A stretch of 7,058 bases of DNA from Endomicrobium sp. Its GTDB lineage: Bacteria > Elusimicrobiota > Endomicrobiia > Endomicrobiales > Endomicrobiaceae. The position numbers were made by a program, and so were the translations under genes. Every line of letters begins with the position of its first letter. The first letter of the stretch is position 1. Positions 1 to 4,643 of this stretch are shown piece by piece. The notes under the pieces were generated by a model. The model searched no databases. It saw only the letters and a list, made by a program, of their open reading frames with translations, and was not told the origin of the DNA. The stretch lies in the NCBI GenBank assembly GCA_031264895.1, contig JAISDI010000176.1, forward strand, positions 1 to 7,058, given 5' to 3'.

Positions 1-246
1 GAAAAAAATAAAAAAGTTATGCCCTTTGAAACAATTGAAACAATAAATAAAGAGATTATTTTTGACGTAATATCAGTTTATGCAAAACGATTGTCAGAAA
101 CGCCGGAAGACTTGACTGCATTGACAAAACTGGCATATTCTTATGCGGCGCTGGGAGAGAAAAGCCGCGAATCTCTTACATGGAAAAGAATATTGGCTTT
201 GGACTCGGAAAATGAAACGGCGCGAAAAAAACTTAACTATAAATAA
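1..246 (+). CDS. TPR-repeat protein, 3' end only
   Basis: The frame is open from the first base of the window to TAA at 244-246, so this is most likely the C-terminal part of a longer protein. The first ATG (19-21) follows an A-rich run with no Shine-Dalgarno sequence, which argues against it being the true start. The last 45 or so residues look like one and a half tetratricopeptide repeats: a helix with LTKLAYSYAALGEKSRE, then a second helix with WKRILALDSENETARKKL, matching the TPR pattern of small residues, an LG turn and a late acidic/Pro-type turn. TPR proteins are binding scaffolds, and the partner cannot be told from here. The end of the frame overlaps the proposed aroE start by 35 nt, suggesting one transcript. 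The TPR call is fairly safe; the specific function is unknown. Confidence 0.6.
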   Translation, partial: EKNKKVMPFETIETINKEIIFDVISVYAKRLSETPEDLTALTKLAYSYAALGEKSRESLTWKRILALDSENETARKKLNYK

Positions 247-1057
247 CGAAACAAAATTATTCGCCATTTTGGGTTATCCGATAAAACACTCTTTTTCTCC
301 GCTGATGCAAAATGCGTGGTTTAAAAAAGAAAATTTAAATTGCGCGTACATGTCTTTTGAAACGGAACCGAAAAAGTTAAAAAAAACAATCGAAGCAGTG
401 AAAGTTTTGGGGTTTTGCGGCATCAATATAACGATCCCGCATAAAACGTCCATAATGAAGTTTTTGGATCATACGGACAAAGCTTCAAAGTTTATAGGAA
501 GCGTAAATACTATAGTCATAAAGAATGGCAGACTCTGCGGATATAATACGGATCATTTAGGTTTTAGCGCGGATTTGATCTCAAAAAATGTAAAAATAAA
601 AGAAAAAACCGTTTTTATTTTCGGCGCCGGAGGCGCAGCCAGAGCGGTAATATATTCGGCAAAAAGCGGCGGAGCAAAAAAAATATATTTGGCAAACAGA
701 ACGTATAAAACGGCGGCAAAACTTGCAAAAGAGTTTAAAATCGAAGCGATCCGCGCCGACGACATCCCCGAAAAGATTGCAAAGTCGGATTTGATAATAA
801 ACGCTTCTGCATGTGGCATGAAAAAAACCGATACGCTTCCTTTCAAAATAAATATTTTAAAAGAAGATGCCGTAATTTATGATTTAATATATAACAAACC
901 GACGCCGTTTATGAAAGCCGCAAAAGAACATAAAATCAAGTTTTATACCGGCGAAGGAATGCTGATAAATCAAGGCGCTTGCGGATTTAAGATCTGGACG
1001 GGAATATACCCGGACGTTAAAAGCGCGATAAAGCTGTTGAATAAATTTATGAGGTGA
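212..1057 (+). CDS. aroE: Shikimate dehydrogenase (NADP+) AroE
   Basis: Cytosolic enzyme that reduces 3-dehydroshikimate to shikimate, the fourth step of the shikimate pathway to chorismate. With the ATG at 212 it has 281 residues, normal for the family. Family signatures appear in order: the shikimate-binding SFSP at about residues 27-30, GINITIPHK at 70-78 with the catalytic lysine K78, GSVNT near 97-101, GYNTDHLGF with the paired aspartate D114, the nucleotide-binding GAGGAA at 138-143, NRT at 162-164 for the NADP phosphate, NASACGM at 197-203 (usually closer to NATPLGM), and GMLINQGACGF with Q254 near the C-terminus. An in-frame ATG at 143 would add 23 residues lying wholly inside the TPR gene and unlike AroE, so 212 is preferred, although its ribosome site is weak. 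The gene ends 2 nt before the start of yacL. No key residue is missing, so the enzyme should be active. Confidence 0.95.
   Translation: MKRREKNLTINNETKLFAILGYPIKHSFSPLMQNAWFKKENLNCAYMSFETEPKKLKKTIEAVKVLGFCGINITIPHKTSIMKFLDHTDKASKFIGSVNTIVIKNGRLCGYNTDHLGFSADLISKNVKIKEKTVFIFGAGGAARAVIYSAKSGGAKKIYLANRTYKTAAKLAKEFKIEAIRADDIPEKIAKSDLIINASACGMKKTDTLPFKINILKEDAVIYDLIYNKPTPFMKAAKEHKIKFYTGEGMLINQGACGFKIWTGIYPDVKSAIKLLNKFMR
1051..1054 (+). promoter_or_regulatory. Ribosome binding site for the PIN-TRAM gene
   Basis: GAGG lies five bases before ATG 1060-1062 and overlaps the end of aroE. It favours that ATG over the in-frame GTG at 1054, because a GTG start would lie inside the ribosome site itself. Confidence 0.6.
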
Positions 1058-1059
1058 TC

Positions 1060-2094
1060 ATGTTAATTTGGATTGTAAGAATCGTTATTATTTTGGCAGG
1101 GCCGCTTATTGCGTATTTTCAAGTAGAACCGACATTACAAAGCGCTTTCATAGGGTTTGCAATTTCAGCAGTGATCGTAGTTTTGGAATTCTTTTTCCAG
1201 AAAACTCCTTTAGATACTTTGGTAATCGCCATTATCGGTATTGTTATGGGGTTTGTCGCGGCAAAAATTCTTGTTTACCTGGTCGGCTCGCTGGAAAATG
1301 CGAGAATAGACGTATTTTTTGAAAAGTACTCTATTCTTCTTCAAGTAGTATTTTCTTATTTCGGCATGGTTATCGCCGTCAAGAAAAAAGACGAGCTTGA
1401 CCTTTTAGACAAAGATATTCTCAAAATTTCAAAAACCAGCAAATCGCTTGAGCCTATACTTCTGGACACAAGCGCAATTATCGACGGAAGAATTTCTGAC
1501 ATAGTAGAAACAAAATTTTTGCTTGCTACGCTTGTCATACCTAAATTCGTTTTAGAAGAACTGCAAAAACTTGCGGACTCTAACGACGCAATAAAAAGAA
1601 ACCGCACAAAAAGAGGTCTGGATATAGTCGCCAAGCTGCAAAAATCCGAAGCGATACTTACTAAAATTTATGATAAGGATTATAAAAATCTCGAAGGGAC
1701 GGATTCAAAACTTACCGAACTTGCAAAAGAGTTAAACGCAAAAATTATAACCACAGATTTCAATTTAAACAAAATGGCCGCAATACAGGGTATCACCGTT
1801 TTGAACATAAATGATTTATGTAATGCGCTTACCCCGATTTTTCTTCCGGGAGAAAGCGTCATGATATTTTTGGTAAAAGAAGGAAAAGAACCGAACCAGG
1901 CCATAGGATATCTTGACGACGGCACGATGGTTGTCGCCGAAGACGGAAGGCGGTATGTCGGCAAAAAAATAGAACTCAACGTTACTTCGATAATACAAAC
2001 TTCTTCGGGCAGAATGGTTTTCGGAAAAGTCTCGGAAAACAATGAACATCTCCCCCAGCCTAACAACCGCAAAAACGGAAACGGCAGACATTAA
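1060..2094 (+). CDS. yacL: Membrane-anchored PIN-TRAM domain protein, YacL family
   Basis: The protein has 344 residues. Four hydrophobic segments fill the first 108 or so residues and would anchor it in the inner membrane. A PIN-type nuclease domain follows, with the acidic metal-binding set in place: LLDTSAIIDGR (D136), FVLEELQKLAD (E166), GTDSKL (D215) and IITTDFNLNK (D233). Residues about 260-324 form a TRAM domain, a small beta barrel that usually binds RNA. The layout matches Bacillus YacL, whose gene also lies next to ispD. A role as a membrane-tethered RNase is inferred from the domains; the substrate is not established. The tail of about 20 residues is Asn/Gly/Arg rich and may be disordered. 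The ATG at 1060 is chosen for its well-placed GAGG. The stop overlaps the ispD start as TAATG. Confidence 0.9.
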   Translation: MLIWIVRIVIILAGPLIAYFQVEPTLQSAFIGFAISAVIVVLEFFFQKTPLDTLVIAIIGIVMGFVAAKILVYLVGSLENARIDVFFEKYSILLQVVFSYFGMVIAVKKKDELDLLDKDILKISKTSKSLEPILLDTSAIIDGRISDIVETKFLLATLVIPKFVLEELQKLADSNDAIKRNRTKRGLDIVAKLQKSEAILTKIYDKDYKNLEGTDSKLTELAKELNAKIITTDFNLNKMAAIQGITVLNINDLCNALTPIFLPGESVMIFLVKEGKEPNQAIGYLDDGTMVVAEDGRRYVGKKIELNVTSIIQTSSGRMVFGKVSENNEHLPQPNNRKNGNGRH

Positions 2095-2765
2095 TGAAAG
2101 CCGCGGCAATAATAGTTGCCGGAGGAAGCGGAAAAAGATTTGGCTCGCAAACTCCGAAACAGTTTTTAACGCTCTGCGGCAAACCCGTTTTTATGTGGAG
2201 CATCGAAACATTTTCTTCGCTGAAAATTTTCAAACAAATAATTTTGGTAGTTCCAAAAAGCAGCGCGGAATATTTTTTAAAAAAATATAAAAACCGCATG
2301 TTTACCGTTACAGCCGGAGGAAAAGAAAGATTTGATTCCGTAAAAAACGGGCTGGCTCTTTTAAACGAAAATATCGATTTTACCGCAATTCACGACGCTG
2401 CAAGACCTCTCATAAACAAAAACGACATATTATCAGTATTAAACGCGGCAAAAAAAACCGGCGCCGCAATAGCCGCCGAAAAAACCAAAGACACAATAAA
2501 AATAGCGGAAAACGGTTTTGTCAAAAGTACGCCGGACAGAAATCTTTTGTGGAACGTGCAAACGCCTCAAATTTTCAAAACAAACATATTAAAAAAAATA
2601 TATTCCGGCAAAATCCCAAAAAACATAACCGACGATTCAATGCTGGCAGAACAATACGGTTTTAAAGTAGCAATAACCGAAACCAAATCCCCAAATTTAA
2701 AAATAACCGACAAACAAGATTTTGTGTTGGCTAAACAAATATTATCGTCGCAATCCCCGATCTGA
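2094..2765 (+). CDS. ispD: 2-C-methyl-D-erythritol 4-phosphate cytidylyltransferase IspD
   Basis: Cytosolic enzyme of the MEP pathway that joins CTP and 2-C-methyl-D-erythritol 4-phosphate to give CDP-ME, a precursor of isoprenoids such as undecaprenyl phosphate and quinones. Its 223 residues are normal length. Visible motifs: the CTP-binding loop AGGSGKRFGSQTPKQF at 9-24 (K22 equivalent to the conserved PKQ lysine), GGKERFDSVKNGL at 75-87, IHDAARP at 99-105, KDTIK at 132-136, TPDRNLLWNVQTPQ at 146-159 with the conserved arginine R149, TDDSMLAE at 179-186, and NLKITDKQDF at 201-210. The ATG overlaps the yacL stop as TAATG with no clear Shine-Dalgarno of its own, which suggests translational coupling. 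No ispF follows, unlike the common ispD-ispF arrangement; the next 1.25 kb is repeat-filled spacer. Confidence 0.95.
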   Translation: MKAAAIIVAGGSGKRFGSQTPKQFLTLCGKPVFMWSIETFSSLKIFKQIILVVPKSSAEYFLKKYKNRMFTVTAGGKERFDSVKNGLALLNENIDFTAIHDAARPLINKNDILSVLNAAKKTGAAIAAEKTKDTIKIAENGFVKSTPDRNLLWNVQTPQIFKTNILKKIYSGKIPKNITDDSMLAEQYGFKVAITETKSPNLKITDKQDFVLAKQILSSQSPI

Positions 2766-2856
2766 AAAACCTGCAATCATCAGTCAAAATTCAATTTTCT
2801 GTATTCCGAAAAAATACCATAGGTAAAAACCACTTCATCTATTCGCGCATGGGAAA

Positions 2857-2881
2857 TATAGCAAAACAGCTTAACGTTGTC
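2857..2881 (-). repeat. 25-nt motif, copy 1
   Basis: On the minus strand it carries the core AAGCTGTTTTGCTATA preceded by GACAACGTT. It differs from the copy at 3786-3810 at two positions and from that at 3597-3621 at two. It lies about 55 nt outside long element copy A. Confidence 0.75.
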
Positions 2882-2936
2882 TCTTTTCTAAAACTTCGTG
2901 AATTCCCAATGTGGAGAATCGGAAACTCCTCTTTTC

Positions 2937-3106
2937 TTAAACCCAGATATTCCATTAGAACTTCCTAAGAACCATCTTTTTTCCTTGCCGCCATCCCCGA
3001 GTGTCTTTTGTCTTTGTCAGGGAACCACTTTCGTCATAAAATAAAAACTTCTTTAGTAAAAGTGGATGCCCGATTACGAACTTCGGGCATGACGAACAGT
3101 ATTTTA
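2937..3106 (-). repeat. Long interspersed repeat, copy A (inverted relative to copy B)
   Basis: Read on the minus strand it begins TAAAATACTGTTCGTCAT and ends with CTAATGGAATATCTGGG. The first 77 nt (3030-3106) match 3809-3885 on the plus strand with about 10 differences. The last 65 or so nt, from CACTCGGGGATG onward, match 3949-4016. The middle differs: about 26 nt here against about 63 nt in copy B, where a copy of the 67-nt repeat sits. It contains an 8-bp hairpin (3066-3073 with 3083-3090, stem ATGCCCGA/TCGGGCAT, 9-nt loop). It has no coding capacity and fits a MITE- or REP-like element. Confidence 0.8.
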
Positions 3107-3203
3107 GAAATACCTATTTGTTACCTTTCATTCTTATGCTTTTTTTGACCTTTTTTTATTTTGCATAACTCATTGTGTTTTCAATCTATTATTCTTCATT
3201 ATT

Positions 3204-3222
3204 TCTAATGGGTTCCATTAGA
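3204..3222. repeat. Perfect short palindrome
   Basis: TCTAATGG and CCATTAGA pair perfectly around a 3-nt loop. The CTAATGG sequence also forms the end of long repeat copies A and B, so this may be two abutting element ends or the remnant of an element. Confidence 0.6.
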
Positions 3223-3233
3223 CAACTTTAGCT

Positions 3234-3255
3234 CTAATGTAATATCTGGGTTAAA
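3234..3255 (+). repeat. Extra copy of the long repeat's terminal sequence
   Basis: Begins CTAATGTAATATCTGGG and matches the reverse complement of 2937-2958 (the end of copy A) with two mismatches in 22. It also resembles the end of copy B at 3995-4016. It is a solo terminus without the rest of the element, and is therefore a candidate terminal inverted repeat. Confidence 0.65.
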
Positions 3256-3267
3256 CCCGAAGATCCC

Positions 3268-3285
3268 CCGATTCCAAAAAATCGG
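3268..3285. repeat. Short hairpin
   Basis: CCGATT and AATCGG pair around a 6-nt loop (CCAAAA). It lies just before the G/C-rich module and has no U-tract, so it is not called a terminator. Confidence 0.4.
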
Positions 3286-3315
3286 AAATACCCATTTTCA
3301 AAAAATCAGAAATTT

Positions 3316-3334
3316 CCCCTTTTTTTTAAAGGGG
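3316..3334. repeat. CCCCTTT/AAAGGGG hairpin
   Basis: A 7-bp stem around a T5 loop, directly joined to the start of the G/C-rich inverted module at 3328. The run AAAGGGGGTGG resembles ends of small repeats dispersed in many bacterial genomes, though this family is not one I can name. Confidence 0.5.
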
Positions 3335-3360
3335 GTGGACGCGGAGCGGACGGAGGATTT
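3328..3360 (+). repeat. G/C-rich inverted module, left arm
   Basis: Runs AAAGGGGGTGGACGCGG to GCGGACGGAGGATTT. The reverse complement of 3651-3687 gives the same sequence apart from two substitutions and about 4 extra nt in the middle. The arms are separated by about 290 nt, so they may be two inverted copies of one small element or the two ends of one larger element. Confidence 0.7.
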
Positions 3361-3416
3361 AGCCAAAGGATCTGACGGGGGATTCCGCAAGAGTATCAAC
3401 CCCAAGAATGACTAGG

Positions 3417-3441
3417 TATAGCAAACAAACTAAATATTGTC
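3417..3441 (-). repeat. 25-nt motif, copy 2 (diverged)
   Basis: Minus-strand sequence GACAATATTTAGTTTG followed by TTTGCTATA. It has about six differences from copy 1 but keeps both ends and sits in the same position relative to the neighbouring 21-nt block (3453-3473) as copy 4 does to 3755-3775. Confidence 0.55.
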
Positions 3442-3452
3442 CAATTATTTTT

Positions 3453-3473
3453 ATACGTCTGTTACGACAAACG
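3453..3473 (-). repeat. 21-nt inverted block, left arm
   Basis: On the minus strand it reads CGTTTGTCGTAACAGACG then TAT, identical to 3755-3775 on the plus strand except one base. Similarity continues outward through the adjacent 25-nt motif, so the arms together span over 50 nt and flank about 280 nt. Confidence 0.75.
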
Positions 3474-3486
3474 GCAACATGGTTCC

Positions 3487-3553
3487 CCCCCCGTATTACG
3501 ACCTTACGGGGCAGGCTGCTAAGGAATTACAGCATTTAATAACATTCGGGGAT
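3487..3553 (+). repeat. 67-nt direct repeat, copy 1
   Basis: Matches 3893-3959 at 66 of 67 positions (T at 3545 against C at 3951). It starts in a C run and includes a hairpin, CCCCGTA (3489-3495) pairing with TACGGGG (3505-3511) around a 9-nt loop, followed by a tail GCAGGCTGCTAAGGAATTAC that continues to CGGGGAT. Near identity over this length suggests recent duplication or active spread. Confidence 0.85.
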
Positions 3554-3596
3554 TACAACAGTCCCTACACAACAGTTGTCATTGCGGCCATCCAGA

Positions 3597-3621
3597 GATA
3601 ACGTTTAGCTGTTTTGCTATA
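3597..3621 (+). repeat. 25-nt motif, copy 3
   Basis: Contains TTTAGCTGTTTTGCTATA preceded by GATAACG. It has two differences from copy 1. It is not followed by a full long element, so the motif can occur independently. Confidence 0.7.
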
Positions 3622-3650
3622 GTACAAGTCCAATTTAGAACGGCAACGGC

Positions 3651-3687
3651 AAATCCCCCGTCCGCAAAAGGCGCGGCCACCCCCTTT
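3651..3687 (-). repeat. G/C-rich inverted module, right arm
   Basis: The plus strand begins AAATCCCCCGTCCGC and ends GGCCACCCCCTTT, the reverse complement of the module at 3328-3360 with a short central insertion. Confidence 0.7.
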
Positions 3688-3703
3688 AAAAAGTGGGAAT
3701 TAA

Positions 3704-3730
3704 CGACAAAATGGATTTCTACTTTTGTCG
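3704..3730. repeat. Perfect 8-bp hairpin
   Basis: CGACAAAA (3704-3711) pairs with TTTTGTCG (3723-3730) around an 11-nt loop. There is no U-tract on either strand immediately after it. TTTGTCG recurs in the 21-nt block 30 nt downstream. Confidence 0.55.
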
Positions 3731-3754
3731 GACAACTTGACTGCTTTTTTCATG

Positions 3755-3775
3755 CGTTTGTCGTAACAGACATAT
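3755..3775 (+). repeat. 21-nt inverted block, right arm
   Basis: CGTTTGTCGTAACAGACATA plus T, one mismatch from the reverse complement of 3453-3473. It leads directly into the 25-nt motif copy 4 and then long repeat copy B, so the three appear as one composite unit of about 260 nt. Confidence 0.75.
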
Positions 3776-3785
3776 GAAATAATGG

Positions 3786-3810
3786 GACAATGTTAAGCTG
3801 TTTTGTTATA
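3786..3810 (+). repeat. 25-nt motif, copy 4
   Basis: GACAATGTTAAGCTGTTTTG followed by TTATA, with two differences from copy 1. Its end overlaps the start of long repeat copy B by two bases. Confidence 0.75.
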
Positions 3811-4016
3811 AAATACTGTTCGTCATTCCCGAAGGTTTTTATCGGGAATCCATTTTTGCTAAAGAAGTTTTTGTTTTACGACGAATGAGTATCCCCCCGT
3901 ATTACGACCTTACGGGGCAGGCTGCTAAGGAATTACAGCATTTAATAACACTCGGGGATGACGATAAAGGAAAAAAAGATGGTTTTTAGAAAGACTAATG
4001 GAATTTTTGGGTTTTT
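3809..4016 (+). repeat. Long interspersed repeat, copy B
   Basis: Inverted partner of 2937-3106. It carries hairpin ATTCCCGA (3825-3832) with TCGGGAAT (3842-3849), 9-nt loop. Compared with copy A one base pair of the stem has changed on both sides (T-A here, G-C there), so the stem is kept. Its middle holds the second 67-nt repeat. Its far end reaches the stop codon of the VirB10-like gene (4015-4017). Confidence 0.8.
3893..3959 (+). repeat. 67-nt direct repeat, copy 2
   Basis: One mismatch from 3487-3553. The hairpin here is CCCCGTA 3895-3901 with TACGGGG 3911-3917. It lies inside long repeat copy B, replacing a shorter unrelated stretch present in copy A. This suggests a nested insertion or an optional module. 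Confidence 0.85.
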
Positions 4017-4632
4017 AATACTCGATTCTTTGATCTATAAATATTTGCATGGCTACGTTTTTTTTCACTTCTATTGAATAATCTTGTTTTTGGCCTACTT
4101 CTGATTTAGTGTCATTGGCTATGCCTTTTATCATTTCCGCGCCTACGCCGTCGCCAACCGCTAAAGAAGAGCCTGTCGCCGCTGCGGAAAGCAAAATTTG
4201 CGTGGGGACTTTGGCCTTTTGTTTCGTAACTTTTCCGGGAATTCCGCCCGAACCGTCCACATGGAGAGCTATCGCGCTTATGGGGATTTCCTGTCCGTTA
4301 GGAAAAACCATAGTGTTGAAAGTAATGTTTACTCTATCCACGCTTTTTTCTATGGAGCATGCACCTATTAACTTTGTACCTCTAGGTATCATTATTTTGC
4401 CGTTAAATAATGTGTCGTATTCGGTTTCGGCAATAACGGGAGAAATTGTGTTGAAAGAAAAAATAGCCGTTTTTAAGACGGCTTCAAATGAAAAGCCCGT
4501 GTGAAGAAAATAATTTGTTTTTACCGGAACAATTTTTGTCGGATAAGTATTTTCCGCGCTGAAAGCGGGCTGGGAAAAGATCGGAAAAAGAAATAAAATA
4601 AAAACTGACGGCATAAACAATATTTTTTTCAT
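4015..4632 (-). CDS. VirB10/TraB/TrbI-like T4SS protein, C-terminal domain only, with signal peptide
   Basis: The protein has 205 residues. It begins with a signal peptide (MKKILF, hydrophobic stretch to about residue 20, likely cut after AFSA at about 26), so it is exported. The rest matches the VirB10 C-terminal beta-barrel pattern: a GFSFEAVLKTAIFSFNTISPVIAET segment (about 46-70), IPRGTKLIGAC (about 82-92), the VNITFNTMVFPNGQEIPI segment (about 101-118), then a Gly-rich GSGGIPGKV stretch and an Ala/Gly segment at about 148-170 where the antenna helices normally sit. VirB10 proteins are usually about twice this long and begin with a cytoplasmic part, an inner-membrane helix and a Pro-rich linker; none of these is present. 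It is probably a ring component of the outer-membrane core complex. The preceding gene ends 9 nt upstream. A lone VirB10-like domain protein outside a T4SS is less likely given the neighbours. Confidence 0.8.
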   Translation of the reverse strand: MKKILFMPSVFILFLFPIFSQPAFSAENTYPTKIVPVKTNYFLHTGFSFEAVLKTAIFSFNTISPVIAETEYDTLFNGKIMIPRGTKLIGACSIEKSVDRVNITFNTMVFPNGQEIPISAIALHVDGSGGIPGKVTKQKAKVPTQILLSAAATGSSLAVGDGVGAEMIKGIANDTKSEVGQKQDYSIEVKKNVAMQIFIDQRIEY

Positions 4633-4637
4633 GTTTG

Positions 4638-4643
4638 CTCCTT
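4638..4643 (-). promoter_or_regulatory. Ribosome binding site of the VirB10-like gene
   Basis: AAGGAG on the minus strand, five bases before the ATG at 4632-4630. It fixes the short 205-residue start as genuine, so the missing VirB10 N-terminus is not an artefact of start choice. It overlaps the stop codon of the upstream gene. Confidence 0.85.

Larger units (their letters stand above)
2766..4014. other. Gene-free, repeat-dense convergent intergenic region
   Basis: About 1.25 kb between the convergent ends of ispD and the VirB10-like gene. I see no reading frame of credible length and no tRNA or rRNA. It is filled with inverted and direct repeats, listed separately. In outline, a right arm (3755-4016) of short conserved block, 25-nt motif and long element is mirrored by a left arm (3473 back to 2937), whose parts are in the same relative order but separated by about 310 nt (3107-3416). 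This is typical of clustered non-autonomous elements (MITE or REP/BIME type). No transposase is visible in the window. No stem followed by a clear U-tract was found, so no intrinsic terminator is called, although the hairpins could still end transcription from both sides. Confidence 0.75.

Noticed and set aside
143..211. Upstream in-frame ATG extending AroE by 23 residues
   Set aside because: The added residues lie wholly inside the TPR gene and do not resemble AroE, whose conserved sequence begins shortly after the ATG at 212.
1054..1059. GTG start two codons before the YacL ATG
   Set aside because: It would place the start inside its own GAGG ribosome site; the ATG at 1060 is well spaced.
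3316..3334. Rho-independent terminator
   Set aside because: The stem is present, but the T run is in the loop and no U-tract follows on either strand.
2766..4014. CRISPR array
   Set aside because: Repeats occur in both orientations with irregular spacing and differing lengths; there are no regular spacers.
4109..4504. Plus-strand open frame of 131 codons across the VirB10-like gene
   Set aside because: Antisense shadow; the minus-strand frame has a signal peptide, a ribosome site and family motifs.
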